Positions 27,464-38,801 are shown, counted from the first letter of the stretch. The stretch is 64,000 nt of DNA from Rhipicephalus microplus (GCF_043290135.1 NC_134701.1:62451502-62515501); one strand, 5' to 3'. Numbers and translations: made by a program. Notes: generated from the sequence alone by a model not told the origin.

Positions 27464-30400
27464 TTAACGCGCATAAAACGGCTTGAGGCGCGCGACATGG
27501 ACGACTTCAGGTCGCGATCGGCGTCGTTGAGAGTTCGTGATGCCGTCGGGGACAACCTCGTAATCAAGCTGGCCGAGCCGTCGAACCACCCTGTACGGTC
27601 CGAAGTACCGTCGCAGAAGCTTTTCACTTAGTCCACGTCGGCGTATCGGCGTCCACACCCAAACACGTTCACCGGCCTGGTATTCCACGAAGCGTCGTCG
27701 AAGGTTGTAACGGTGGCTGTCGGTCGTCTGTTGATTCTTGATACGGAGACGCGCAAGTTGTCGGGCTTCTTCGGCGCGTTGAAGGAACTCGCTCACATCG
27801 AGGTTTTCTTCGTCGGTGACGTTGGGTAACATGGCATCGAGCGTCGTTGCCGGGCTCCTTCCGTAGACCAATTTGTATGGAGATATCTGCGTCGTCTCCT
27901 GCACCACCGTGTTGTATACGAAGGTCACATACGGAAGAATGGTGTCCCACGTCTTGTGTTCGACATCGACGTACATTGACAGCATGTCGGCGATCGTCTT
28001 GTTAAGCCGCTCGGTGAGGCCGTTGGTCTGTGGGTGGTACGCTGTCGTCCGGCGGTGGTTTGTTTGGCTGTATGCCAAGATCGCTTGAGTTAAGTCGGCA
28101 GTGAATGCCGTTCCTCTGTCGGTGATAAGGACCTCCGGGGCGCCGTGACGTAGGACGATATTTTCGACGAAAAACTTAGCTACCTCGGATGCACTGCCTT
28201 TTGGCAGGGCTTTTGTCTCGGCGTAGCGGGTGAGGTAGTCGGTAGCTACCACGATCCACTTGTTTCCGAAAGCCGACGTCGGGAACGGCCCCAGTAGGTC
28301 CATACCAATCTGCTGGAAAGGTCGGCAAGGTGGATCAATTGGCTGCAGAAGTCCCGCTGGCCTTGTCGGCGGTGTCTTGCGTCGCTGACAGTCCCGGCAT
28401 GTCCTCACATAACGAGTGACGTCGGTGGTAAGACGTGGCCAGTAGTACCTTTCTTGTATCCTCGCGAGCGTGCGGGAAACACCGAGGTGCCTTGCCGTCG
28501 GATCGTCGTGCAGGGCCTGCAGGAGTTCTGGTCGCAGAGCTGAAGGCACCACAAGGAGGTACTTAGCTCGAAGCGGTGAAAAGTTTTTCTTTTGTAGAAG
28601 ACCGTTTCGTAGAAAGAACGACGCAAGTGCGCGCTTGAATACCTTCGGGACTTCGGCGGTCCTGCCTTCGAGGTATTCTATTAGGGCTTTAAGTTCCGGG
28701 TCGGCCCGCTGTCGTTCAGCGAAGTCGTCGGTAGTTATCGTTCCCAAGAAGTAGTCGTCATCCGAGTCGTCGGGTAGCGGTTGGTCGACAGGCGCACGAG
28801 AGAGACAGTCAGCGTCGGAGTGTTTTTTGCCGGACTTGTAAATGACAGTAATGTCATATTCTTGAAGTCTCAGGCTCCATCGTGCGAGGCGACCTGAAGG
28901 GTCCTTCAAGGTGGCTAGCCAACACAAGGCGTGGTGGTCGCTCACAACTTTGAAGGGCCTGCCGTAGAGGTAGGGGCGAAATTTCGACGTAGCCCAGATG
29001 ATGGCGAGGCACTCCTTTTCTGTTCTGGAATAATTTGTTTCTGCTTTGGATAGCGATCGGCTGGCGTAACTAATAACCCTTTCAAGTCCGTCAGCCTTCT
29101 GCACAAGAACGGCGCCAAGACCTACGCTGCTTGCGTCAGTATGTATTTCTGTCTCGGCAAATTCGTCGAAATGGGCAAGTAACGGAGGCGTCTGGAGGCG
29201 ATGTTTAAGCTCCTGGAAAGCGTGTTCCTGTGGCGTTTCCCACTTGAACTCCGAGTCGGCCTTCGTAAGGTTAGTGAGAGGATCGGCGATGCGGGCGAAG
29301 TTTTTCACGAACCGCCTATAATAGGCGCACAGGCCAAGAAATCGGCGCACGGCCTTCTTCTCAGTGGGCGGCGGGAAATCGGCGATGGCGGCAGTTTTCC
29401 GTGGATCGGGACGAACTCCAGACTTGCTGATAACGTGCCCCAGAAACAAGAGCTCCTCATACGCAAATCTGCACTTTTCTGGCTTCAGTGTGAGTCCAGA
29501 CGTCTTGATGGCTTGAAGTACAGCTTCAAGGCGCCGAAGATGCTCGTCGAAACTCGAGGAAAACACGACGACGTCGTCCAAGTACACAAGGCAAGTCTGC
29601 CACTTCAATCCTGCCAGTACCGTATCCATAACGCGTTGAAAAGTTGCAGGCGCTGAGCAAAGGCCGAAGGGCATCACCTTAAACTCGAAGAGGCCGTCCG
29701 GTGTTATAAACGCCGTCTTCTCTCGGTCTCGTTCGTCGACTTCGATTTGCCAATAGCCAGTCTTGAGGTCCATTGATGAAAAGTACTTGGCGTTATGGAG
29801 CCGATCAAGTGCGTCGTCTATTCGTGGGAGAGGATACACGTCCTTTCTTGTGATTTTGTTCAGGCGGCGATAATCGACGCAGAAACGTAGGGTCCCATCC
29901 TTTTTCTTCACTAACACCACGGGGGATCCCCACGGACTTTTGGACGGCTGGATAATGTCATCTCGCAGCATTTCATCAACTTGTCTCTTCATTGCCTCAC
30001 GTTCTCGCGTCGAAACCCTGTACGGACTCTGACGAAGTGGTCTGGCATTTTCTTCGGTTATGATTCGATGTTTCGTGATTGGGGTCTGCCGAATTTTCGA
30101 TGACGACGAAAAGCAATCTTCGTATTGCAGGAGCAGGGCCTTGAGCTGTTCTTGCTTATCGTTCGGAAGACTGGGATTGACGTCGAAAGCTATGGGAGGG
30201 GCTTGTTTCCTCTGAGCAGGTTCCGCAGAATCGGCGAGGGCGAAAGCACTGGTGGCTTCGACAATTTCTTCGATGTATGCGACCGTTGTTCTTTTGTTCA
30301 CATGTTTGTACTCATTGCTGAAATTCGTGAGCAGAACCGTTGCTTTGCCTTCTCGCAGCTCTGCAATTCCTCTTGCGACGCAAATATTTCGGGTGACCAA

Positions 30401-31117
30401 CAGATGCTGACTGCCTTCAACGACGCCTTCCAAGTCAGGTGATTTAGGAGCGCCGACTGAAATAATGACGCTTGAGCGAGGCGGAATGGTGACTTGTTCT
30501 TCCAGCACATTCAAGGCATGGTGTCCAGACGGCGTGCGCGGCGGTAGTGCTTCTTCTGTGGATAACGTTATCGACTTTGTTTTTAGGTTGATGACAGCAC
30601 CATGGAGGCATAAGAAGTCCATGCCAAGGATGACATCTCTTGAGCAACGCTGTAGGACTATGAAGTCTGTAGGATAAATACGGCCGTTAATGGTGACTCT
30701 TCCTGTGCAGATTCCTGCAGGCGTTACGAGATGACCTCCGGCTGTGCGGATTTCAGGGCCTTTCCAAGCTGTCCTAACTTTCTTTAACTTCGCGGCGAAC
30801 GACCCACTGATGACAGAATAGTCGGCTCCAGTATCGACGAGAGCGGTCACACTGTGGCCGTCGATAAGAACGTCGAGGTCGCTAGTTCGCCGTCTCGCAT
30901 TACAGTTAGGGCGTGGCGTCGGGTCACGGCTGCGTCGGCTTGTTCCGCTGATTCCATGTTGCGTCGTCAGGCCACCTTCAGTAAGTGAGCTTTCGCCGTC
31001 AGGGCTTTGCCTGGTTGGCGTTGTGTTCGGAAAGCTCCGTCGCGTCGGCGTCGTCGTCGGAGGATCTTCGGTAGTTCGTCGCACAGCAACCGCACCTCCA
31101 TCGGTTGCTGCCCTTAG
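27464..31117 (-). CDS. pol: Ty3/gypsy Pol of element E, intact (protease, RT, RNase H, integrase)
   Basis: Expressed as Gag-Pol by -1 frameshifting; there is no ATG at the 5' end, and the first in-frame GTG is at 31084. Residues counted from that GTG (1206 aa): retropepsin ALVDTGADYS 81-90; RT with FCVDYRRLN 401-409, PLPRIDDAL 418-426 and the catalytic VYLDD 500-504; RNase H with HTDAS 648-652, KEC 690-692 and SDHHAL 715-720; integrase zinc finger H859/H866/C896/C899; core Asp929 (GMDLLGP), Asp989 (ITDRG), Glu1025 (LTERLN); and a C-terminal domain ending HVARLKPFYAR, with no chromodomain motif. Every catalytic residue is present and no stop or frameshift is seen. Confidence 0.96.
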   Translation of the reverse strand, partial: LRAATDGGAVAVRRTTEDPPTTTPTRRSFPNTTPTRQSPDGESSLTEGGLTTQHGISGTSRRSRDPTPRPNCNARRRTSDLDVLIDGHSVTALVDTGADYSVISGSFAAKLKKVRTAWKGPEIRTAGGHLVTPAGICTGRVTINGRIYPTDFIVLQRCSRDVILGMDFLCLHGAVINLKTKSITLSTEEALPPRTPSGHHALNVLEEQVTIPPRSSVIISVGAPKSPDLEGVVEGSQHLLVTRNICVARGIAELREGKATVLLTNFSNEYKHVNKRTTVAYIEEIVEATSAFALADSAEPAQRKQAPPIAFDVNPSLPNDKQEQLKALLLQYEDCFSSSSKIRQTPITKHRIITEENARPLRQSPYRVSTREREAMKRQVDEMLRDDIIQPSKSPWGSPVVLVKKKDGTLRFCVDYRRLNKITRKDVYPLPRIDDALDRLHNAKYFSSMDLKTGYWQIEVDERDREKTAFITPDGLFEFKVMPFGLCSAPATFQRVMDTVLAGLKWQTCLVYLDDVVVFSSSFDEHLRRLEAVLQAIKTSGLTLKPEKCRFAYEELLFLGHVISKSGVRPDPRKTAAIADFPPPTEKKAVRRFLGLCAYYRRFVKNFARIADPLTNLTKADSEFKWETPQEHAFQELKHRLQTPPLLAHFDEFAETEIHTDASSVGLGAVLVQKADGLERVISYASRSLSKAETNYSRTEKECLAIIWATSKFRPYLYGRPFKVVSDHHALCWLATLKDPSGRLARWSLRLQEYDITVIYKSGKKHSDADCLSRAPVDQPLPDDSDDDYFLGTITTDDFAERQRADPELKALIEYLEGRTAEVPKVFKRALASFFLRNGLLQKKNFSPLRAKYLLVVPSALRPELLQALHDDPTARHLGVSRTLARIQERYYWPRLTTDVTRYVRTCRDCQRRKTPPTRPAGLLQPIDPPCRPFQQIGMDLLGPFPTSAFGNKWIVVATDYLTRYAETKALPKGSASEVAKFFVENIVLRHGAPEVLITDRGTAFTADLTQAILAYSQTNHRRTTAYHPQTNGLTERLNKTIADMLSMYVDVEHKTWDTILPYVTFVYNTVVQETTQISPYKLVYGRSPATTLDAMLPNVTDEENLDVSEFLQRAEEARQLARLRIKNQQTTDSHRYNLRRRFVEYQAGERVWVWTPIRRRGLSEKLLRRYFGPYRVVRRLGQLDYEVVPDGITNSQRRRSRPEVVHVARLKPFYAR

Positions 31118-31123
31118 TTTCCC
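31084..31123 (-). promoter_or_regulatory. -1 ribosomal frameshift signal at the gag/pol junction of element E
   Basis: Slippery heptamer GGGAAAC (31117-31123, minus strand) is read G GGA AAC, then the gag stop TAA (31114-31116). Six bases later a stem pairs CAGCAACCG (31102-31110) with CGGTTGCTG (31084-31092), 9 perfect pairs with a 9-nt loop. The loop GGAGG can pair with CCTCC about 20 nt past the stem (about 31059-31063), forming an H-type pseudoknot. The -1 frame continues open into pol. Confidence 0.85.
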
Positions 31124-32478
31124 GGATACGGGCTAGGAGAGCGGCCCCGCGTTGGGCCAGAGTACTGCCGGGGTTGTGGTGACATGCGGCGGCTGGGCGA
31201 CGGCGAACGGGAAGGACTTCGTGGTGTCCATTGAGTTCCTGCCAGGTAGTCGGCGATGTCACGTGGCCGATCTCCTGGCTGCGGACGCGGTGCATTGACG
31301 GCGAAGCCACGGAGTCCCATCTGTCGGTACTGGCAACGGCGGTATGTGTGCCCGGCCTCGCCGCAGTGGTAGCAGAGCGGGCGGTTGTCAGGTGCACGCC
31401 AAACGTCCGTTTTTCTCGGTGCACTGCGCTGGCCCGCTGGGGAACGGTAGGACGTCGGTTGGGGTGGTGGCGGCGGTGGCGTCTGGCGACGGAAGTGTGA
31501 CGGGGCGGCGTTTTGGCGTGGACGGGGAGGAGCGCTGTGGCGCACTGCAGCGGCGTAGCTCATAGTTTCTGGCTCGGGCGGCGGTGTTTCGGGAATTCGA
31601 AGCGATTGCCGGACTTCTTCTCGCACAATGTCGGCGATTGAATCCACTTGAGGCTGCGCCGAAGGCAACAGTTTGCGCAGCTCTTCCCGCACGATCGCTC
31701 GGATCGTTTCACGCAGGTCGTCGAAGTCACTGGCTTGAGCAGCAGCGCATTCTGGGGTCAGGCGACGATTATACTGTCTGGTGCGCATGTCCAGCGTTTT
31801 TTCGATGGTGGTCGCCTCGGATACAAATTCTTGGACGGTGTTCGGTGGGTTCCTCATTAGTCCCGCGAAGAGCTCCTGTTTGACCCCTCGCATGAGGAAA
31901 CGAACTTTCTTTTCCTCAGGCATGTCTGGGTCAGCGTGACGGAATAGGCGGGTCATCTCCTCTGTGAAAATTCCAACCTTTTCGTTTGGTAGCTGAACCC
32001 GGGTCTCGAGTAGAGCAGCGGCCCTCTCTTTGCGAGCGACGCTTGCGAACGTTTGAAGAAATGCGCCGCAGAAGACATCCCACGTTCGGAGCGTGGACTC
32101 CCGATTCTCTATCCAGGTCCTTGCGGTGTCTTCCAGGTAGAAGTACACACGACGGAGCTTTTCTTCGTTGTCCCAGTGGTTGAGGGCGGCCACACGGTCG
32201 TATGTTTCTAGCCAGGTTTCCGGGTCTTCAAACGATGAGCCATGGAACGTTGGTGGTTCCCTGGGTTGATGAATGACGATCGCGGGCTGGGAAGCTCCGG
32301 TTGTCATTGTCGCTGCAGTCGAGGTCATGGTCTTGGTCTTCCGCGCCTTGTCTTGTAGCAGGCCGTACTCCGGTGGGAGGCCTTGCTGTCGTCGGCTCGT
32401 TCGCTGCTCTTGGTTGCCGCCGGTGTCTTCTCCGCGAAGGGGGCTGGGTTCACGGCTTGACGGGGGCGTCCGGTACAT
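31114..32478 (-). CDS. gag: Ty3/gypsy Gag of element E, intact (454 aa)
   Basis: The start is placed at the ATG at 32476-32478 (MYRTPPSSRE), eight bases past the primer-binding candidate; the frame also runs ten codons upstream from a GTG inside the LTR, which is unlikely to be used. The capsid region has ETWLETYDRVAALNHW and VYFYLEDTARTWIEN. A Pro-rich linker (around residues 320-340) precedes a zinc knuckle CYHCGEAGHTYRRC (CX2CX4HX4C). The tail is Ser/Pro/Arg-rich (SPSRSPSPSRRMSP). It ends at TAA 31114-31116 inside the frameshift signal. Confidence 0.95.
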   Translation of the reverse strand: MYRTPPSSREPSPLRGEDTGGNQEQRTSRRQQGLPPEYGLLQDKARKTKTMTSTAATMTTGASQPAIVIHQPREPPTFHGSSFEDPETWLETYDRVAALNHWDNEEKLRRVYFYLEDTARTWIENRESTLRTWDVFCGAFLQTFASVARKERAAALLETRVQLPNEKVGIFTEEMTRLFRHADPDMPEEKKVRFLMRGVKQELFAGLMRNPPNTVQEFVSEATTIEKTLDMRTRQYNRRLTPECAAAQASDFDDLRETIRAIVREELRKLLPSAQPQVDSIADIVREEVRQSLRIPETPPPEPETMSYAAAVRHSAPPRPRQNAAPSHFRRQTPPPPPPQPTSYRSPAGQRSAPRKTDVWRAPDNRPLCYHCGEAGHTYRRCQYRQMGLRGFAVNAPRPQPGDRPRDIADYLAGTQWTPRSPSRSPSPSRRMSPQPRQYSGPTRGRSPSPYPGN

Positions 32479-32502
32479 GAACGAAGCAGCACCTCCACCA
32501 GA

Positions 32503-32909
32503 TGTCACGGGGTCGTGACGTGGCCAAAGACAGAAAACTTCGTGTTGGGATTTAACTGTTTATTCGGGCGAACCTGTGCCCGGTAAAGGGAAAGTCTAAT
32601 TACAGCAGCAGTCTTGCACAGATAGCAGTCTCGGACTGATAGCGGCGAACGCAGCGTCGGCCTTCGATCAACAACTGACAAGCGGCGAAGCGCGTCGGCA
32701 TTTATACTCTTGCCGTCGAATGTTCTAGCGTTATCGCTGGTGGTGGCGTAGGTTCCAGAACAATCTGTACCGTTCGCACAGTGGGCGTGATCTTATCGAA
32801 ATGATCTACTACAGTCCGGAACCTTCTAGAAAACTGCAGGCGCGGTTTGCGCTGAGAATCGTGCGGTGTTTTCGGACGATAACAAAAACTTGGGAAATGG
32901 AACGTGGCA
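32503..32909 (-). repeat. 5' LTR of element E (407 bp)
   Basis: Ends and length are identical to the 3' copy. Followed on the minus strand by TC and the TGGTGGAGG primer-binding candidate. Confidence 0.96.
32674..32706 (-). promoter_or_regulatory. Core promoter of element E (TATA box and initiator)
   Basis: TATAAA at 32706-32701 and an arthropod-type initiator TCAGT at 32678-32674, with the initiator A 30 bases after the first T of the TATA box. This predicts transcription, and the start of the R region, at about 32676. AATAAA at 32564-32559 is the matching polyadenylation signal. Confidence 0.7.
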
Positions 32910-33068
<159 letters not shown>

Positions 33069-34014
33069 TGTGGAGAGAGAACTTCATTGATGCGCTCGCA
33101 CTTTGATAAAAATCTGCATAAACAGAGGAGACACGACGTGCATTGTTAAATACCACGAAGTTCCATCACACTTTAACAGGTCGAAGAATGGCGCCCTTAG
33201 CCCAATTTTCGCGTCCAATATGTGACGCTCATCTTGCTATCTCGCCTATTTCTCTGATTACGCTTAGGCGGTTAACACCTATAGCTACCACAATATTTTA
33301 ATAAATTTATCATGGATGTCGGTCGTCGAGATGAAGATGTACCAAGCGTCAACGAGCATACATCCACGTTAAATGGGGCTATAGCTGCTTAAAACTGAAA
33401 CATACGTATTATAATTTGTGTTATTTGCTAATAGTCTGAACACTGTATCTGGGGCGTTCAAATATTATTATTGTTGTTGTTATATTCCTGGTTTTGACCT
33501 ATTAACAACTTCTCGCCCCTTTTTCGATGCTGTTAGGGGCCTAGTACATTGTTTACACTCATTGTATTTGTATTAAAATTTCTTAACAGGCCCCCAGGCA
33601 CCTGCATACCTATGCCAATGCAAATTGTGTAAACAAAATTTTCCCTTGAAATGAAAAATCTGGGTGATTATAACGTTAAAATACCCTTTGTTGTGTCTAG
33701 TTGAACTTGTCGTTAGCTGTATATGATCGGTGTAAAAAGTCTTTGTCATGAACACAGTACCAGCTTTTTACGCGGGGCAACAAATGACGCGAAAATGACC
33801 CATCTCGTAATGACCACTCATGCACGACCACGTAAAAATAAGAAAATAAACTAATTTCAATATGGAATATTGTTTGCCATTGGTTTTTCGGCATTTAAAA
33901 TTTTCTGTGTACCACAAAATCGACTGTAGTTATATGACGTCACGAAGCCAAAGAGCATCTCCGTCTAATTGTAATTCAAGTAGGCTAGCTGCCAATCACA
34001 TAATCAGTGGTTTA
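33069..34014. other. Noncoding stretch, nothing recognised
   Basis: No conserved coding block, RNA gene or known repeat was recognised. A 'TATTATTATTGTTGTTGTTATATTC' type simple stretch near 33465-33485 is followed by text resembling a LINE 3' UTR (33490-33620), too weak to call. Confidence 0.5.
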
Positions 34015-34570
34015 TATCAGAAGATTATTATGTTTGGACGTGTCATTTACCTTATTTACCTTCGTCGTCCATTGAAGCCGCCTAATACCAATCTCGGTAT
34101 ATGTTTAGTTAGCAAACGGCCACGAGCGCGCAATGAGCGTAGCATGTAGTCATGTTTTCCATGACACGCATCTCATGAGTATCATGCTTGGACCTGTCAT
34201 TTCAATTGGTTGTCCATTCACGTGGCGTAATACCGAATTTGTTATATGCGGAACCAGTGAAACGGCCGCGAGCACTGTATAATCGCAGCATGTATCGTGG
34301 TGTACATGGCACGCATATCATAATTATTATGTCTCGACGTCTCATTTACATTCGTCGTCTATTCACGTCACGTGATACCAAATTGAGTATTTGTGTAGTG
34401 AGCGAAACGGCCGCGAGCGCATAATGAGCGCGGTATGTGGTCGTGGTCTTACGTGACACAAATCTGATAATTATCATGTTTGCATCAGTCACATACCTTC
34501 GTCATCCATTCACGTCCCGTTATGCCAAATTGGGTATATGTGAAGCTAGAGAAACCAGTCAGTGCCACCA
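34015..34570 (+). repeat. Tandem array, ~145-bp unit, about 3-4 diverged copies
   Basis: The block 'CGTCRTCYATTCACGTC...RYACCAAATTGRGTATATGTG' starts near 34063, 34208, 34353 and 34500 (spacings 145, 145, 147). Shared internal text includes 'AACGGCCGCGAGCGC' and 'CATGGCACGCATATCATAA'. Probably a satellite fragment. Confidence 0.8.
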
Positions 34571-34694
34571 GTAGTCTTGGCGGTGAGTGTGGCATACTCT
34601 TTATGGGCCTATTTGGCCTCACGTAGCGCGTGAACTGACTGACACTCCCACGTTTAAATTGACATAAATACTCAATAATGTGGCTGGGAAGATA

Positions 34695-35176
<482 letters not shown>

Positions 35177-35247
35177 ATTGGTGGGGGGTGCTGGGTAACC
35201 ATCAGGCAACGAAGCTCTACAGTGGACGTCGCATCGGTTTTCCAGCC

Positions 35248-36456
35248 ATGGCTAATGCTGAGCCCTCCGCATCAACGTCAGCGTCTCCGACGAACGCGGC
35301 GTCGCAACCATACGTTTTCACGCCACTTAAGGATCCCTGTACATTCTGCGGGACTGATGGCATCGACGTTGACGATTGGTTGGCCATGTTCGAACGAGTG
35401 AGTGTGCCGAACAGATGGGATCCCACACTTCAGTTGGCTAATGTGCTCTTTTACTTGAGAGGCACGGCCAAGGTATAGTACGAAAACAACGAAGAACTCG
35501 CAAGCTGGGACCAATACAAAGAAAAGATGCGAGAGGTGTTTGGCAAAACCGCCAGTCATAAGGTCGCCGCCAAAAAGGAATTGGCCTGCCGTGCCCAATC
35601 TCGAACGGAATCATACCTCGCATTCATTCAGGACGTGCTGGCCCTCTGCCGAAAGGCCGAAAGCGAAATGACAGAAGGTGACAAGGTCGGGCATGTCCTG
35701 AGAGGGATTGCTGATGACGCGTTCAATCTCCTTATGTGCAAGGGCTGTTCCACAGTGGAAGTGATCAATGAGTGTCGACAGTTTGAAAAAGTGAAAAATA
35801 GCCGCATTCTGTAAACATTCGCCCGACTTCGAAACACCGCTGCAACATCGACTTGTGAGGACCAGTCCGCACCACAGCGTCCGTCGCCGCCTGGAGATCT
35901 GGCACGCATTGTTCGTCGCGAATTGGAAGCAATGACGCCCTCGGCGTTCTATTCGGACAGTACCGATACCACTCCTGTTACTGTTCCTCTTGTTCAAGCC
36001 ATCGTGCGCCAGGAGCTTGAAAACATCGGAGTGCATTCCGTGTGCTATGTCACCGCGCCCAGAGTCAGCGAACTTCCTTTCGCGATGCCCTCCTCCAACC
36101 GACGGTTTTCCCCACGTACCTGCAACCCGGCGGAGTGGCGAACTGCAGCTGACCGCCCTATATGTTTCAACTGCCACCGCGTTGGACATATTGCTCGTTA
36201 CTGCCCCAACACATGGTTCTCGGCACCTCGTACAACGACCCATATGACCCGTTTCGATGGTACCGCCCACACCTTTTCACCTGCCCATGAGTCCAATGCC
36301 GTTTAACAATCTCGGAACACTGGGTGCAGCCGCTCGCCTTCGCCACGCAGGCACCAGTCTGGTTCGCCGCAAATACACCGTCCATCATCCCGTTCGCCGC
36401 AGTCACGGCACTTCTCGTCCCCCGTGGCTTTCGGCCGCATCGTCTTGGAAAACTGA
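35248..36456 (+). pseudogene. gag: Ty3/gypsy gag of element F, three in-frame stops
   Basis: Starts at ATG 35248 (MANAEPSAST). Capsid blocks DVDDWLAMFERVSVPN and VLFYLRGTAKV match element C gag. The zinc knuckle is CFNCHRVGHIARYC (near 36165-36210). One frame throughout, interrupted by TAG 35476-35478, TAA 35812-35814 and TAA 36304-36306; after the last, an SPSPRR-type tail continues to TGA 36454-36456. The heptamer GGAAAAC (36447-36453) abuts that stop, and the protease frame follows in -1. Confidence 0.87.
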
Positions 36457-36984
36457 GAAAGGCAGCCACCAGAGGTAGTGCTGCACTGACGACTTCCGCA
36501 GCAAATCCTCTCTCCGTTTCCATCAGACGAAGTGTAATAGACGTTGAAGTAGACAGCGTACCTGTACAAGCACTTGTAGACACCGGCACAAGCATTTCGG
36601 TCATGAGTTGAAGCAAACGCAAACGTTTAAAGAAAGTTCTGACACCAGCGGCTGCACAAATGCTCCGTGTGGCCGATGGCAGCACGCCGATGGTTCTCGG
36701 TCTGTGCACTGCCCACTTAAGTGTAAAGGACCACACTACTTCTGTCATTTCAGCCGTGATTGACAACTTCCCTTATGACGTTATCCTAGGCCTGGACTTC
36801 ATGTCGAATCATTCTGCTCTTATCGATTGTGCTACCGGCGTCCTTCTGCTAAAGCTGCCTCAGATAGTCGCTGAACCCCACACTGCCCCGCCGCGCCTGT
36901 GCTCTCTTCAGGATGTACGACTGTCGCGTCTGGCAGCCCTTTAAGTCGTTTTGACCACACAGCCACAGGTTCCCGATGATCAAT

Positions 36985-37496
36985 ATTTATTTATTTATTT
37001 ATTCAAAATACCTTACAGGCCCACTGATGGGCATTGAGTAAGGGGCGAACACCCTAGCTGTGGGCGAACATAAGTAATATTCTATAATGCGCGTACGTTA
37101 GAAGGAGCATTTCGCAAGTTTCTGCGGAGATAACCGAGAGATTGAGAGGCTTTCGATGAAACAGCTTTTATATGCGTAGTCCAGGATAGATCCGATGTAA
37201 GGTGAACACCTAAGTATTTGTAGGATGGTGTAGCTGAAACAACAGCGTTATTATTCTTATAGTGAAATGCTGAATCGGTATGCTTTTGGGTGAACGAGAT
37301 TAACTTGCATTTAGAGGCGTTAAGGGACATCTGCCAAGTTTCCACCACAGGAAGGTTAAGTCATGGTCATTTTGGAGAGCGGAATGATCATTAAAACATT
37401 TACAGTGTCGGAATATGGCGCAATTGTCGGCGAACAACCTAACTGTGGATGAAAGGTTATCGGGCAAATCATTAATGTATATTAATGATTTGACTT
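36985..37496 (-). mobile_element. 5'-truncated LINE fragment (CR1/L2-like) inside element F
   Basis: Minus strand carries the RT C-terminal part: LYINDLPDNLSSTVRLFADN (near 37450; FADN where FADD is expected), LNASKCKLISFT, and YKYLGVHLTSDLSWTTHI followed by LGYLRRNLRNAPSNVR. It ends in an (AAATA)n tail at 36985-37010. The frame 37082-37348 is open. It separates the F protease from the F RT. Confidence 0.85.
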
Positions 37497-38570
37497 GTGA
37501 CTGTCACTGACAACTGTACCTCTCTCCCACTTCTCGATTTCAGCTTGTGCCCTCAAGTGCTTCCTCGTGGCACGTTCTTGGCCGTCGTCTCTAATGCCGA
37601 CGAATTATAAATAGCTGCTCTTACCACCTAGATTGATTTACTTCAGTCTCCTGTATCTAACAGCACCTGCTCTCTGCCAAATCGTTTCTCGAAGATGATT
37701 TCATCCGACCTCAATCCTGCGCAAGCCAACGACATCCATCACCTTCTCGCGTCATATACCGACTTTTTTTATTTTGTTGACAGACCTCTAGGGCAAACAT
37801 CCATGGAGTGTTCAGCACCGTATAAACACTGGTGACGCCAGTCCTATTCGCCGACGCTCCTACTGTGTCTCCCACACTGAGCGCAGAGTCATCCAACGGG
37901 AAGTTGCAAAATGCTCAACAAAGGTGTAATAGAACCATCAAGTAGTCCTTGGGCCTCCCCTGTCGTCCTTGTGAAGAAAAAGGATGGTACCTGGCGCTTC
38001 TGCGCTGACTATCGCCACCTCAACAAGATCACGCGAAAAGGCGTATACCCGCTACCACGCATCGATGACGCGTTAGACTGCTTGCACGGCGCTAAATACT
38101 TCTCGTCTATTGATCTTCGGTCCAGCTACTGGCAGATTTCTGTGAATGAGATGGACCGCGAGAAGACGGCCTTCATTACGCCGGATGGTTTATACCAGTG
38201 TAAGGCCATGCTTTTTGGACTGTGTAACGCCCCTGCCACATTCTAACGAATGATGGACTCTCTCCCGCGTGGTTATAAGTGGTCTACTTTTCTCTGTTAC
38301 CTATAGACGATGTGATAGTCTTTTCATCTACTTTTGATAGACACCTGACCCGTCTCGCTGCAATTCTCGCAGTTTTTGGAACGGCTGGGCTACAACTCAA
38401 CTCCAAGAAATGCCAATTTGACCGCCGTGAGATTACCATTCTGGGCCATCTTGTAAACGCCGACGGCGTCCAAACAGATCCCGAAAACATCCGCGCCGTC
38501 CGTAGCTTTCCGGTGCCCCGTTCTACATACGACGTCCGGAGCTTCATCAGTTTATGTTCCTACTTTCGCC

Positions 38571-38801
38571 CCACCGCAGTGGGCTAGTGGCTAAGGTACT
38601 CGGCTGCTGACCCGCACGTCGAGGGATCGAATCCCGGCTGCGGCGGCTGCATTTCTGATGGAGTCGGAAATGTTGCAGGCCCGTGTGCTCAGATTTGGGT
38701 GCACATTAAAGAACCCCAGGTGGTCGAAATTTCCGGAGCCCTCCACTACGGCGTCTCTCATAATCATACGGTCGTTTTGGGACGTTAAACCCCACATATC
38801 A
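38571..38801 (+). repeat. Ruka-type SINE, copy 2 (inside element F)
   Basis: tRNA-like head (GGCTAGTGGCTAAGGTACTC; GGATCGAATCC) and the common body. A perfect 15-bp target duplication GTTCCTACTTTCGCC lies at 38556-38570 and 38802-38816, within the CSYFR block of RT. Confidence 0.96.

Larger units (their letters stand above)
26925..32909 (-). mobile_element. Ty3/gypsy LTR retrotransposon E, complete, recent, potentially competent
   Basis: A 5985-bp unit with two 407-bp LTRs that differ at only about two positions (both transitions), an ATAT target duplication (26921-26924 and 32910-32913), a primer-binding candidate at 32486-32500 (minus strand TGGTGGAGGTGCTGC), gag, a frameshift signal, a single open pol frame and a polypurine tract (minus strand AGAGGGGGGCAA, 27333-27344). 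All expected catalytic residues are visible. No envelope frame is present. Confidence 0.96.
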
